A program made the translations under genes and the position numbers. A stretch of DNA of 64,000 nt from Chachezhania sediminis (lineage in GTDB: Bacteria > Pseudomonadota > Alphaproteobacteria > Rhodobacterales > Rhodobacteraceae). The stretch spans positions 186,001 to 250,000 of the forward strand of contig NZ_VOPH01000001.1 in NCBI RefSeq assembly GCF_009765275.1, in the 5' to 3' direction. This document shows, in pieces, positions 1-9,457 of the stretch. The notes below the pieces were generated by a model. The model was not told the DNA's origin and made no database searches. It was given only the letters and a program-made list of their open reading frames with translations. Positions within the stretch are counted from its first letter, which is position 1. Each line of letters starts with the position of its first letter.

Positions 1-75
1 CGACTCGCGTACAGGTTTACGCCTGATCATCCCAACCAGTTCCTGCGCCCCGCCCCAGTTTCACCCAAACATGCG

Positions 76-93
76 GCCCGTGACGGGCTTTTT
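76..93 (+). terminator. Possible rho-independent terminator
   Basis: A five-pair GC stem (GCCCG, TGA loop, CGGGC) is followed by five T residues. It would end transcription of a plus-strand gene lying before the window. The stem is short, so this is tentative. Confidence 0.4.
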
Positions 94-137
94 CGCCCTG
101 AAACCACGCTGCCACGTGCACTTAACATTAACAGATT

Positions 138-154
138 GAATCACTCAGTGATTC
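138..154. promoter_or_regulatory. 17-bp palindrome, possible operator
   Basis: GAATCACT and AGTGATTC form perfect eight-base arms around a single central base, in the AT-rich gap downstream of hemA. The size and symmetry fit a site for a dimeric repressor such as a MarR or TetR protein. No gene start is visible beside it, so the target is unknown. Confidence 0.3.
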
Positions 155-250
155 CAATTCACTGCCTTTGCAGGTTTTTAGTAGCACAGGCACAGGGCTT
201 TGCACACCGGTCGATACAGGGGACCGCGGGTCCCCGCCTATTCTTGCAGC

Positions 251-1474
251 TTAGCCCGCAAGCTCGGCACGGTTGAGCGCGCAATGCGACCATAGGTTGT
301 CCATGGCATGGACCAGCGCGTCGATTTCGTCCGGACCGTGGACCGGCGACGGGGTGAAGCGCAGCCGTTCCGTGCCCCGCGGGACGGTCGGGAAATTGAT
401 CGGCTGGACATAGATGCCGAAGTCTTCCAGCAGCATGTCCGAGATCATCTTGGTATGGACCGGGTCGCCCACGATGACCGGCACGATGTGGCTGCCGTGG
501 TCGATGATCGGCAGGCCCAGCCCCTTCAGGCGGGTCTTCAGGATCTTGGCCTGGGTCTGATGAACCTCGCGGATTTCCGGCGACCGCTTCAGCACGGCAA
601 CGGACGTCGCAGCCCCCGCCGCCACCGCCGGCGGCAGAGAGGTGGTAAAGATGAAACCCGGCGCGTAGGATCGCACTGCGTCGCACATCTTTTCGGACGC
701 CGCGATATAGCCGCCCATCACGCCATAGGCCTTGGCGAGCGTCCCGTTGATGATGTCCAGCCGGTGCATCAGCCGGTCCCGTTCCGCCACGCCGCCGCCC
801 CGCGGGCCGTACATGCCCACGGCATGCACCTCGTCGATATAGGTCAGCGCGCCGAATTCGTCGGCCAGGTCGCAGATCGCCTCAATCGGGCCGAAGTCGC
901 CATCCATGGAATAGACGGATTCGAAGGCGATCAACTTCGGCGCCTTCGGATCGTCGGCTGCCAGAAGTGCGCGCAGGTGGTCGGTATCGTTGTGCCGGAA
1001 GATCCGCTTGGCCCCGCCATTGCGGCGCACGCCCTCGATCATCGAGGCATGGTTCAGTTCGTCCGAATAGATGATCAGGCCCGGGAACAGCTTCGGCAGC
1101 GTCGACAGCGTCGCGTCGTTCGCGATGTAGGCCGAGGTAAAGAGCAGCGCCGATTCCTTGCCGTGCAGGTCGGCCAGCTCTGCCTCCAGCCGCTTGTGAT
1201 AGACGGTGGTTCCGGAAATGTTGCGCGTGCCGCCCGACCCGGCGCCGGTTGCATCGAGAGCCTCGTGCATCGCCTCCAGGACAGCCGGATGCTGGCCCAT
1301 GCCCAGGTAGTCGTTGCCGCACCAGACGGTGATCGGACGTTTCGTGCCGTCGGCCCGAGTCCAGGTCGCATGTGGGAACTGGCCGCGATCACGCTCGATA
1401 TCGATGAAGGTGCGATAGCGGCCCTCGGTGTGGAGTTGCTGAAGTGCGTTGTCGAGCTGGGCAGTGTAATCCAC
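251..1474 (-). CDS. hemA: 5-aminolevulinate synthase
   Basis: Condenses glycine and succinyl-CoA to 5-aminolevulinate, the first step of tetrapyrrole synthesis in alphaproteobacteria (Shemin pathway). The protein is an alpha-oxoamine synthase of about 407 residues, normal for the family. The glycine-rich GAGSGGTRN segment, the SYSMDGD-type region and the PLP lysine (about K248, in TLAKAYG) are all present. I chose the GTG at 1474 because the family starts with DYTAQLD immediately after it and a GGAG ribosome site lies at the right distance; an ATG at 1546 would add 24 atypical residues. An FNR-type box lies about 140 bases upstream (1615-1628), suggesting oxygen control as known for Rhodobacter hemA. 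Confidence 0.95.
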   Translation of the reverse strand: MDYTAQLDNALQQLHTEGRYRTFIDIERDRGQFPHATWTRADGTKRPITVWCGNDYLGMGQHPAVLEAMHEALDATGAGSGGTRNISGTTVYHKRLEAELADLHGKESALLFTSAYIANDATLSTLPKLFPGLIIYSDELNHASMIEGVRRNGGAKRIFRHNDTDHLRALLAADDPKAPKLIAFESVYSMDGDFGPIEAICDLADEFGALTYIDEVHAVGMYGPRGGGVAERDRLMHRLDIINGTLAKAYGVMGGYIAASEKMCDAVRSYAPGFIFTTSLPPAVAAGAATSVAVLKRSPEIREVHQTQAKILKTRLKGLGLPIIDHGSHIVPVIVGDPVHTKMISDMLLEDFGIYVQPINFPTVPRGTERLRFTPSPVHGPDEIDALVHAMDNLWSHCALNRAELAG

Positions 1475-1546
1475 CTGTCGTCTCCGTTCCTGGCCGCGCA
1501 GTTTGGCGCGGCGTCCCGTCTTGTGCAGCAACCTAGCCGTATTCAA

Positions 1547-1900
1547 CTTTATGAATTATTAGTTTCAGCCAGATCCCGCAACCTGCGATATGCGGCGGAC
1601 CCGCCATTGCTTCCTTGACGTCGATCAAATTTGACCCGTCGCGTGGGCGCCAGACTTGCCCCGCAGTGATACGGAAATCAAGTTTGGAACGGAAAAGTGA
1701 CCGGTCCGTGCGAAAAAGGGTGCCCCGGTCCCTGCCCGCAGCCGACGGGGCGACGTTGCGGCACCGGGCCCTATCCCGGCGGGCGCTGGACACTGCCCTT
1801 CCGCCTGCTAGGCTCCGCCGCGACCGCCGGCAGCGGCATCGGCGACCTGCCCACCGCGCCTCCGGCCCAAGGCCCATCATCCCTGAACAGGAGATCCCGC
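1547..1900. other. Divergent intergenic region hemA / peptidase
   Basis: This stretch separates two divergent genes and must carry both promoters. Its first part (about 1530-1570) is AT-rich and contains the FNR-type box; the rest is GC-rich. I see no convincing gene in it. A reading frame that extends the peptidase upstream has no ribosome site and no family similarity. Confidence 0.5.
1615..1628. promoter_or_regulatory. FNR/FnrL-type box upstream of hemA
   Basis: TTGAC-GTCG-ATCAA matches the FNR consensus TTGAT-N4-ATCAA with one base different. It lies about 140 bases before the hemA GTG and about 270 bases before the divergent peptidase gene. In Rhodobacter species hemA is known to be activated by FnrL, so hemA is the likelier target. 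The assignment rests on sequence match and context only. Confidence 0.6.
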
Positions 1901-3280
1901 ATGACCCTAGACAACGTCCTGTCCCAGATCGACGCCGACCTTCCCCAGGCGCTTGATCGCCTGATGGAACTTCTCCGGATCCCCTCGATCTCGACCGACA
2001 CCGCCTACAAGGCCGACTGCGACCGAGCCGCCGACTGGCTGGTCGAAGACCTGAAATCCCTGGGCGTCGACGCCGAAAAGCGCGCCACGCCGGGCCATCC
2101 GATGGTGGTGGGCCATATCGACGGGCCCGGGCCGCATGTCCTCTTCTACGGCCATTACGACGTGCAGCCGGTCGATCCGCTGAACCTCTGGGACCGCGAT
2201 CCCTTCGATCCGGAAATTCAGGACACGGCCAAGGGCCGCGTCATCCGTGGCCGCGGTTCGGCCGACGACAAGGGCCAGCTGATGACCTTTGTCGAGGCCT
2301 GTCGCGCGTGGAAGGCAATCCACGGATCGCTGCCCTGCAAGATCACCTTCTTCTTCGAAGGAGAAGAGGAATCGGGTTCGCCCTCGCTCGTTCCCTTCAT
2401 GAAGGAAAACGCGGCCGAGCTGAAAGCCGACATGGCCCTGATCTGTGACACCGGCCTGTTCGAAAGCCGGGTGCCCGCGATCACCACCATGCTGCGCGGC
2501 CTTCTGGGCGAGGAACTGACGATCAAGGCAGCCGACAAGGACCTGCATTCCGGCTATTTCGGGGGCGCGGCGGCGAACCCGATCCGGGTCCTGTCGAACG
2601 TCATATCGGCGCTTCACGACGAGAACGGCAAGATCACGGTCCCCGGATTCTATGACGGCGTGCCCGAGGTGTCGAATTCCATGCGCGCGCAATGGGACGG
2701 CCTGGGCTTCGATGCCGAGGCCTTCCTGGGCGGCGTCGGCCTCTCGGTCCCCGCGGGCGAAAAGGGCCGCTCGGTCCTGGAAATGATCTGGTCGCGCCCC
2801 ACCTGCGAGGTCAACGGCATCTGGGGCGGCTATACCGGCGACGGCTTCAAGACCGTGATCGCGTCGGAAGCCCACGCCAAGATCAGCTTCCGCCTGGTCG
2901 GCGACCAGGACCCGCACGCGATCCGCGAAAGCTTCCGCACCTTTGTCGAAGGCATGCTGCCGGCGGATTGCGCGGTCGAATGGCACGCCCATGGCGCATC
3001 GAAGGCGGGCCGTTTCGACACCGACAACCCGGCCTACGAGGCCGCGCGGCAGGCGCTCAGCGACGAATGGCCCGACACGGCCGCCTATATCGGCTGCGGC
3101 GGCTCGATTCCCATCGCCGGCCATTTCCAGAACCTGCTGGCCACGCCTCCGGTGCTGATCGGTTTCGGCAAGGACGACGACCAGATCCACTCGCCGAACG
3201 AGAAATACGACCTGGAGAGCTTCCACAAGGGCACCCGCAGCTGGGCCCGTATCCTGGCGGCACTGCAACAGGCCGGCTGA
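1901..3280 (+). CDS. M20 family metallopeptidase (dipeptidase type)
   Basis: A 459-residue M20/M28-fold zinc peptidase that probably hydrolyses small peptides in the cytoplasm. The metal ligands are visible in order: the histidine of FYGHYDVQP, the aspartate of GRGSADDKGQ, the glutamates of FEGEEESGS, and later the LHSGYFGG substrate-binding stretch and a C-terminal HSPNE. Length fits ArgE/DapE-like dipeptidases. The ATG at 1901 has an AGGAG site seven bases before it, which is why the longer upstream frame is rejected. It stands alone, divergent from hemA. Substrate cannot be read from sequence. Confidence 0.9.
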   Translation: MTLDNVLSQIDADLPQALDRLMELLRIPSISTDTAYKADCDRAADWLVEDLKSLGVDAEKRATPGHPMVVGHIDGPGPHVLFYGHYDVQPVDPLNLWDRDPFDPEIQDTAKGRVIRGRGSADDKGQLMTFVEACRAWKAIHGSLPCKITFFFEGEEESGSPSLVPFMKENAAELKADMALICDTGLFESRVPAITTMLRGLLGEELTIKAADKDLHSGYFGGAAANPIRVLSNVISALHDENGKITVPGFYDGVPEVSNSMRAQWDGLGFDAEAFLGGVGLSVPAGEKGRSVLEMIWSRPTCEVNGIWGGYTGDGFKTVIASEAHAKISFRLVGDQDPHAIRESFRTFVEGMLPADCAVEWHAHGASKAGRFDTDNPAYEAARQALSDEWPDTAAYIGCGGSIPIAGHFQNLLATPPVLIGFGKDDDQIHSPNEKYDLESFHKGTRSWARILAALQQAG

Positions 3281-3764
3281 ACATTTTCGTGGCGGCGGGG
3301 CAATCCCCGCCCTACGGGATGCGTCAGCGCCGGCATTGTGGGTTCTGCGGGGGCTCTGCCCCGCCCGCGCGTTGCGCGGACTCCCCCGGAGTATTTGAGA
3401 AAAGGAGAAGCCCGGGAGGCGCCTGCCTTCTTCTCTTTCCAAGTACCTCCGGGGGAGACGCGCGCGCGCCCCGCGTGCGCGGCGGGGGCAGCGCCCCCAT
3501 GCCGGCGGTGGCGAAAACCCCGGGCCGGGATCTGCTCCCAGGGCTTGGGCCCGACACTGGAAAGCGATCGGCCGACACGACACTGCCCCTGAGTATTCAA
3601 GGTCGGCACACATCCTTGACGACTCGTGTCACGGCCAATTCCCGAAGAAACCGGCAGGACACGATTACGGTCCAAGCTATTGAAATGAAAGAAAGGCCCG
3701 GGGCGGGGGCTAGGCCCCCGTCTCCGGCATTTCGTGAACCGATGTCCATGAAATCAAGCAGCAG
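3281..3764. other. Non-coding stretch between peptidase and tRNA-Asp
   Basis: It holds the inverted repeat pair described separately and a hairpin at about 3703-3718 (GGGGGC, TA, GCCCCC core) that may help end tRNA-Asp transcription. No reading frame here has a ribosome site or recognisable product. Confidence 0.5.
3347..3498. repeat. Inverted pair of GC-rich intergenic repeat units
   Basis: Two copies of one unit face each other. The left half (about 3347-3411) reads from GGGGCTCTGCCCC through CCCCCGGAGTATTTGAG. The right half (about 3425-3498) is its near reverse complement, ending GGGGGCAGCGCCCCC. A single copy of the same unit occurs at about 45086-45155. This is a dispersed non-coding repeat that can fold into a long hairpin; it sits between a gene end and tRNA-Asp. 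Confidence 0.65.
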
Positions 3765-3841
3765 TGGCGCGGTTGACGGGGCTCGAACCCGCGACCCCCG
3801 GCGTGACAGGCCGGTACTCTAACCAACTGAGCTACAACCGC
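3765..3841 (-). tRNA. tRNA-Asp (anticodon GTC)
   Basis: A 77-base cloverleaf with the CCA end encoded. Acceptor stem GCGGTTG/CAACCGC, discriminator G. The anticodon stem CCGGC/GCCGG encloses the loop CTGTCAC, giving GTC. The T arm contains GGTTCGAGCC. All stems pair. Confidence 0.97.
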
Positions 3842-3994
3842 CCGCTGCTTGCTTCGGTGTCTGCCGTGGCGTCCGTCCGAAGCGTTGGGGTGTATTATTG
3901 TCAGCCCCCTGCCCCGTCAAGCGCGTTTTGCCGGAAAAATCATCCACGCGCGATTTTCTCGATTTGACGTTTGGGCAACCTCGGAGTCCCGCCG

Positions 3995-4489
3995 TTACCC
4001 GCATTCCGCCAGAAGCCCGGCAATCGCCTGGTTCGACCCACCCAGCGGCGTTTCCAGCGCCGCCCCGCCGGCAGGCGCTGCCACCAGCGCCCGTCCCCGC
4101 CGCAAGGCATAGACCAGCGGATCGGTCGGCCGGACCACGGTCTCGACCGCGCAAAGGCTGCTGGCTTCGTCGAAACTGGCGGTGCCCAGGCGCGGGAAGG
4201 AATCGGAATCGACCCGGAACAGGATCTCGACCGCCGCGGGACACGACACGCCGGTGGCCGGCAGGGATGCCGCCGGCGCGATGCGGACGCCGCCCGGTAC
4301 GCAAGCCAACACCAGCCGCGCCTGGGCAGAGGCGCAGTCGGCGCAGTCTGCCAGCATGATCGATGTTCCGCCGGCCGGGTCCGGCATCCACAGCGGCTCC
4401 TCCGCCATCGCGGGGCCCGCCAGTGCCAGCCCGGCCAGTACCGGCACGGCGAATGCCGGGACCGTCAGTCCCGCCAGGATCCGAAACAT
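3995..4489 (-). CDS. Small secreted protein of unknown function
   Basis: A 164-residue protein with a clear Sec signal peptide: a hydrophobic core from residue 2 to about 25 ending in GPAMA before EEPLW. The mature part holds several cysteines, including a CADC pair and two more near the middle, consistent with disulfides in the periplasm. I chose the ATG at 4489, which places the signal peptide at the N-terminus; an ATG at 4558 would bury it. I do not recognise the family. It stands alone between tRNA-Asp and a sugar dehydrogenase. Confidence 0.7.
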   Translation of the reverse strand: MFRILAGLTVPAFAVPVLAGLALAGPAMAEEPLWMPDPAGGTSIMLADCADCASAQARLVLACVPGGVRIAPAASLPATGVSCPAAVEILFRVDSDSFPRLGTASFDEASSLCAVETVVRPTDPLVYALRRGRALVAAPAGGAALETPLGGSNQAIAGLLAECG

Positions 4490-4603
4490 TGCCTCTACCC
4501 CCGATACCCTGTGCTCCGGGCATGCTAGCGCCGGTGCGGCGGCGCCGTCCATGGGCACCGTGTGACAAGGGCGAGAGGGACGCGCGGCGGGGCGTACCCC
4601 GCG

Positions 4604-5878
4604 CTACAGCCGCAGGTCCGAAGCGCCGGGGGGAAGAATCGATTTCAGATCATAGAGAACGTGTTCCTGGGTGCCATAGGCACGGATGCCTTCGACCCCT
4701 TGCGCCAGATAATCGGCATGGGCCACGGCCACGATCACACCGTCATAGGTGCGGGGCGCAGGCCTCTCCGTCAGGGTCAGGCCATATTCCAGCTGCGCCT
4801 CGGCCGGATCGGCCAGTGGATCGTGGACGTCGACCCGGATGCCATAGTCCTGCAGCTCCCTCACTACGTCGATGACGCGGGTGTTGCGCAGGTCGGGGCA
4901 GTTCTCCTTGAAGGTCAGGCCCAGCACCAGCACCCTGGCGCCGTTCACCTGGATCTTCCGCTTCAGCATCGCCTTGATCATCTGGCCCGCCACATAGCCG
5001 CCCATCTGGTCGTTGATCCGACGCCCCGCCAGGATCACCTGCGGGTCATAGCCCATCTCCAGCGCCTTGTAGGTCAGGTAGTACGGGTCCACCCCGATAC
5101 AGTGCCCGCCCACCAGGCCGGGCCGGAACGGCAGGAAGTTCCATTTGGTTCCCGCCGCTTTCAGCACCGCCTCGGTATCGATTCCCATCCGGTTGAAGAT
5201 GATCGCCAGTTCGTTGATCAGCGCGATGTTCAGGTCACGCTGCGTGTTCTCGATCACCTTCGACGCCTCGGCCACGCGGATGCTTTCCGCCTTGTAGGTT
5301 CCCGCCGTGATGATCGCGGCATAAAGCGCATCGACCCTCTCGGCCGCCTCGGGGGTCGAGCCGGACGTCACCTTGCGGATCGACGGCAGCCGGTGCCCCT
5401 TGTCGCCGGGATTGATCCGTTCGGGGCTGTAGCCGCAATGGAAGTCGCGGTTGAAGACCAGGCCCGATTCCGCCTCCAGAACCGGCACGCAGACCTCCTC
5501 GGTCGCGCCCGGGAAGACGGTGCTTTCATAGATGACCAGGTCGCCGGGCTTAAGCACCCGACCCACGGTTTCCGAGGCGGCGCGCAGTGGCCCCAGATCC
5601 GGCCGCTTGTCGGCATGAATCGGCGTGGGCACGGTAACGATATAGATCGTGGCATGCGCCAGATCTGCCGGGTCCGCACTGAACCGCAGACCTCTGGCTG
5701 CGGCCAGGTCTTCCGGCTCCACCTCTCGCGTCTCGTCATGGCCGGCCTGCAGCGCGGCGATCCGGGGCGCCTTGATGTCGAACCCCAGCACGGGACGGAT
5801 CTTGCCGAACTCCACCGCCAGCGGCAGGCCGACATAACCCAGCCCGATCACGGCGATCAGCGGTTCCTGGTTCGACAT
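4604..5878 (-). CDS. UDP-N-acetylhexosamine dehydrogenase (TviB/WbpO type)
   Basis: A 424-residue nucleotide-sugar dehydrogenase that oxidises a UDP-N-acetylhexosamine twice at C6 to the uronic acid, using NAD. The N-terminal Rossmann motif GLGYVG is at residues 12-17, the [11 protein letters not shown] segment at about 150-160 is typical of the TviB/WbpO branch, and the catalytic cysteine is C260 in [12 protein letters not shown]. The products feed surface polysaccharides, but no other polysaccharide genes are adjacent. The ATG at 5878 is followed by a standard start, with AGGAGGTGACCC just before it. Exact epimer (GlcNAc or GalNAc) is not decidable here. Confidence 0.88.
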   Translation of the reverse strand: MSNQEPLIAVIGLGYVGLPLAVEFGKIRPVLGFDIKAPRIAALQAGHDETREVEPEDLAAARGLRFSADPADLAHATIYIVTVPTPIHADKRPDLGPLRAASETVGRVLKPGDLVIYESTVFPGATEEVCVPVLEAESGLVFNRDFHCGYSPERINPGDKGHRLPSIRKVTSGSTPEAAERVDALYAAIITAGTYKAESIRVAEASKVIENTQRDLNIALINELAIIFNRMGIDTEAVLKAAGTKWNFLPFRPGLVGGHCIGVDPYYLTYKALEMGYDPQVILAGRRINDQMGGYVAGQMIKAMLKRKIQVNGARVLVLGLTFKENCPDLRNTRVIDVVRELQDYGIRVDVHDPLADPAEAQLEYGLTLTERPAPRTYDGVIVAVAHADYLAQGVEGIRAYGTQEHVLYDLKSILPPGASDLRL

Positions 5879-6116
5879 GGGTCACCTCCTGTTACCGATG
5901 GGGCCCGAAAACCCGGTCCGCCGGGGCGGACCATAGGCGGGCGATCCCGGAAAGCGAAGGCCCCGCGCCCGCCAAAACGCGGCCTTCAGGACTGCACGGA
6001 AACCGGACCCGTGCCACCCGGGCGGCAGGCCCTGAACCGCCGAGATGATTTCCATTGTTTTCCCGGGGATTTCCGCCTTGCAAAGCGCGCGACGATACGG
6101 CAAATATCCGCGCCAC

Positions 6117-6206
6117 GGAGAGGTGGCCGAGTGGTCGAAGGCGCACGCCTGGAAAGTGTGTAGGCGGGAAACCGTCTCCAGGGTTCGAATCCCTGTCTCT
6201 CCGCCA
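6117..6206 (+). tRNA. tRNA-Ser (anticodon GGA)
   Basis: A 90-base class II tRNA. Acceptor stem GGAGAGG/TCTCTCC, discriminator G and encoded CCA. The anticodon stem CACGC/GTGTG encloses CTGGAAA, giving GGA; a long variable arm and a GGTTCGAATCC T arm follow. The AT-rich accessory island starts immediately after its 3' end, as expected for an element integrated into the tRNA. Confidence 0.95.
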
Positions 6207-7205
6207 CCTTGGTATAAAACCGGGAACGCCGGTTGCCGCCGATTTCCCTCCTTTTGTGGCTACCAGCGTCCGTAGCTGGGTGTTTTTATTGCCCTTGATG
6301 TAGATCGCGTCGTCGGCGACCTCGACGCGCTGGGCGAAGGCCAGGACGTGTTCCCGCCGATAGCCGCCCCTTCCGAGACGCAATCTGCGGCGTGCTTCGT
6401 CTGCCAATTCGCGCACGGCTGCGCCGGTGAGGCGCTGAAGGGTCGAGCTTGCCAGCATGGCTTCGATCCGCGTTGCATCGGCGTGGGCCTGATCGCGTAG
6501 CGCCGTGAGGCCCGCTATGCGCTCGCCCAGGGCAGATTCGGATGGATCGAGTGAACTGGATTCGATGGCGTCGTGGAGCCGCTTGAGGCGCATGTCGGCC
6601 TCGGCCGCACGTTGGTTCAGCTCGGCGATGTGCTGGCTGCGGCGTTCGACGCCTTCCTGGCGGCGGTCCAGCAATGATGCCAGCACATCCTCGATCCGCT
6701 CCGGGTCCAGCAGGCGTTCCTCGATATGGTTCACCACCATCCTGTCGAGCTTGTCCATCGGGATCGCGCGGCCCTTGCAGCCGGTCGCGCCCTGTCGCGC
6801 CCGGATCGAACAGGCGTAGTAGCGGTAGCGGCCACTCTTGCCGGTGCGCAGCGTCATGGCGCCGCCGCAATTGCCGCAATAGCAGATGCCGGTCAGCAGA
6901 TTCGGGCCGCTGACCACGCGCGGCGGCGTGACCTTGGGGTTGTTCGCCTGCAGGCGGCTCTGCACGGCGTCGAAGGTCTCGCGGTCGATCAGCGGTGGCA
7001 CGGGGGCGGTGACGACCTCCTTCTCCGTCTTCACCTCGCCCCGCTTGTAGCGTTTGTTGCACTGATGCTCGCCCATATAGGTGCGCCGGGTCAGGACGCG
7101 GTGAAGCTGGCCGATACCCCAGCGGCCCCCATTGCGGGTGTAGATATGATTGCCGTTCAGGTGATTGACGATGGCTTTCACGCCCATCGGCCCGGACATG
7201 CCGTC
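6207..7205 (-). pseudogene. Serine recombinase lacking its catalytic domain
   Basis: Only the C-terminal part of a large serine recombinase is left. It starts mid-way through the recombinase domain (SGPMGVKAIVNHLNG), then shows the zinc ribbon (CYCGNCGG, later a second cysteine pair), a coiled coil and the usual tail. The N-terminal resolvase domain with the catalytic serine is missing; sequence before about 7205 is unrelated. The open frame actually continues through tRNA-Ser on the antisense strand to a stop at 5892, so the last natural codons overlap the attachment site. It is probably the dead integrase of the island that follows. Confidence 0.8.
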
Positions 7206-7402
7206 GGGGCCGGGTTCGCCGTGGGCGTTCCCATCATCGGCGCATGGGGCCGGTTGCTGAACAGTTCCGCCAGCCCCGAGTCTTTCATCGCCTTCCGCGC
7301 ACCCGATCCGCCCTCCAGACGGATACCGCCCTGCTGGGACTGGGCGACGGGCGTCGGCAAGCTGGCCGGAATCATAGCCGATAAGCCAGGATCGCTTGCG
7401 GA

Positions 7403-7678
7403 TTGGTTGGCTCCGACAGCCGAAGCACCCACCACGCACGGCTCGCAGGCGTAACCGCCTACGACGAACGACATTTCGTGACGTATCTGCGGCTGCTGGA
7501 CGACACGGCCGAGGGTGCGGACTGGCAGGACGTTGCTCAAATCGTCCTGCATCGCGACCCGGCTACCGATGAACGGCGAACCTACCGCTGCTGGCAAAGC
7601 CATCTCGAACGCGCGCAATGGCTTTCACGCGAGGGGTATCGGCGGATATTGGAACAGGGCGTTGCCAAGCGAATTTAG
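7403..7678 (+). CDS. DUF2285-type small protein, possibly 5'-truncated
   Basis: A 91-codon frame whose body (TAYDERHFVTYLRLLD, GADW, VLHRDP, then HLERAQW and EGYRRIL) looks like the small DUF2285 proteins carried by integrative elements of alphaproteobacteria. The only usable start is TTG at 7403, without a good ribosome site, and an in-frame stop lies 19 bases before it, so the original 5' end may be lost. It ends two bases from the end of the convergent herA gene. Function is unknown. Confidence 0.5.
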   Translation: MVGSDSRSTHHARLAGVTAYDERHFVTYLRLLDDTAEGADWQDVAQIVLHRDPATDERRTYRCWQSHLERAQWLSREGYRRILEQGVAKRI

Positions 7679-7679
7679 A

Positions 7680-9448
7680 CTATTGATTGCTCTGCCGTCG
7701 CCACGACCGGACAGCGCTATCGGTTCCACCCAAAGGCTCTGCATCACGCCAGCGATCCCAGAAATCAACAGTTGCACTGTTCGGCTTGAATCTTGGTTCC
7801 GCAACCACCACCCGTGTAGGAAGTAGGCTCGCGTCGCCAACAACTAACGCCTCGCCAATGTCAAGAACGGGCAAAAGATCGCCAAAACCACCAAGGCTGT
7901 CGGCCAACAGGCGCTTAATGACGGACTGGTCATCCCCATTCGTCAGTCGCATGGCCATTACGTTGTTGCACTGGCTGAGAACAGTCCGATTGACCTCGGA
8001 GGGCCTTTGACTGATTACTACCAATCCAACACCGTATTTGCGACCTTCCTTGGCGATGCGTTCGAAAATTCCAACCGAAATTTCGTCTGATGAATCTGAC
8101 GATACACGTCCAAGAATATACAAATGGGCTTCATCACAGAAAAGCGCGATTGGATGTCGATTTTCTGGCGCAGTCCATTGGCTCACCGTAAAGACTAGCC
8201 GCGCTATTAGGCTTACCATGAGCGGTGGAATATCCGACGGAACTTCTGAAAAACTGATAATCTTAATGCCGCCGTTCTTATCCTCTTGTGACCCGCGACC
8301 ACCAATTAAAAGGTGTGTGACCTCGCAATTAAAAGGTGTGTGACCTCGGACAACCAAGCCATGTCCATACATGTAGCCTGCGGCTGAAATATAAACTCGA
8401 GCCGTCTATCATCCCGCTTGGCTTCAAACCGAGCGATCAAACGACTTAATTTGTCAAAGTATGGCCCTTTCTTTTCTCGATTGTTTGCTCCTGGAGCCAT
8501 TTGTTCATTTAATTTGGCGAGCTCCTGGTGGACACCATCAATGTCAAATGACACCGGACTGTCTATAGTGAAGTTTGCCAGGATGTCTGCGTGATGCGCC
8601 GGATCAAGCATCGCCCGCTGTACATCAGTGATGCAGCGCGTCATTAACATCTCTTGATTTGGCGCATTTTGATCGGAGCGAACTACAAATAGTGAAACCA
8701 GGGCCTCATACCCAGGCAACCAGAATGGCAAGTGCAGTACGCCGTCTGCGAGACCTTTATCTTGTCCGATATCTCCCGGCCCCGCGATTCGCAGATTTCG
8801 AAACTCATCACTATCCAAGTCTTGGCATTCGCCATGGATGTAAAACAGGATAACATTGGCCTCCGGAAGTTCGGCAATTTGATCGAGAAGGCGGGCAATT
8901 GTGAAGGATGTTCCACTTCCTGTACTGCCCACGACGATGGCATGACGTTGAAACAGGCGGTTGCCGTTCAGCAATGCCCGCGCATCTTCGTCCAAAGCAT
9001 ACCGACCAAGGTCAAGCTGCGGCCCATTGCCGGCAACCTGTGAGATAACCTGCATGAAGTCTGTAAGGCGCTGGCCTTCCGTTGAAAAGCAATCGGCATC
9101 AATCTCAGGAACAGTTTCAAGCGTTCGCTTGAACACGTTCTCCTTGAGACCTTCCTTGTCTACGAGTGTTCCGATCAAGGCGATTCGAACAAGATTGTTT
9201 TCGGGTAGTACAGCCTCCGGGTCTCCTTCAGCACCTTCACCTGCAACCTCGTCTCCCGCCTTTCGTGTGATGCGCGATACGATTCCAATCAAATGCTGAC
9301 CGGCCTTGGAACTTCTTAGCGCCGTCAGCCTGTACACTTGGATTCTTTTCAGGCGTTCCAACTCGTCCACTCGGACAGTTACGGTCGCGGTATCAACGGC
9401 AATAATTTTGCCCAGGCTTTCTTCGTCCTGGAAGTCAAGAATGCTCAG
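7680..9448 (-). pseudogene. herA: HerA-type ATPase of a SIR2-HerA defence pair, frameshifted
   Basis: HerA hexameric ATPases pair with SIR2 NADases in anti-phage systems. The reading frame is split: an N-terminal part ends at 8306 and a C-terminal part runs 8372-7680. A 23-bp tandem duplication at 8303-8348 causes the break; removing one copy joins LSEVTHLLI to GGRGSQEDKN and gives about 581 residues, normal for HerA. The C-terminal part keeps the Walker B (LFCDEAH) and SQRPSEV segments. The Walker A is GSTGSGTS, with threonine (ACA, 8909-8911) where lysine is expected. The natural N-terminus SILDFQDEE follows a CTG at 9448; the first standard start is GTG at 9370, which would cut into the N-terminal barrel. 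It follows the SIR2 gene by about ten bases. Confidence 0.85.
8303..8348. repeat. 23-bp direct tandem duplication inside herA
   Basis: Two identical adjacent 23-base copies (8303-8325 and 8326-8348), each beginning CAATTAAAAGG and ending GACCTCG on the plus strand. Twenty-three is not a multiple of three, so the second copy shifts the herA frame. Precise loss of one copy would restore it. Confidence 0.95.
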
Positions 9449-9457
9449 TACTCGCCC

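Noticed and set aside
4562-6163. A 533-codon plus-strand frame
   Set aside because: Antisense to the UDP-sugar dehydrogenase, caused by high GC; no recognisable domain.
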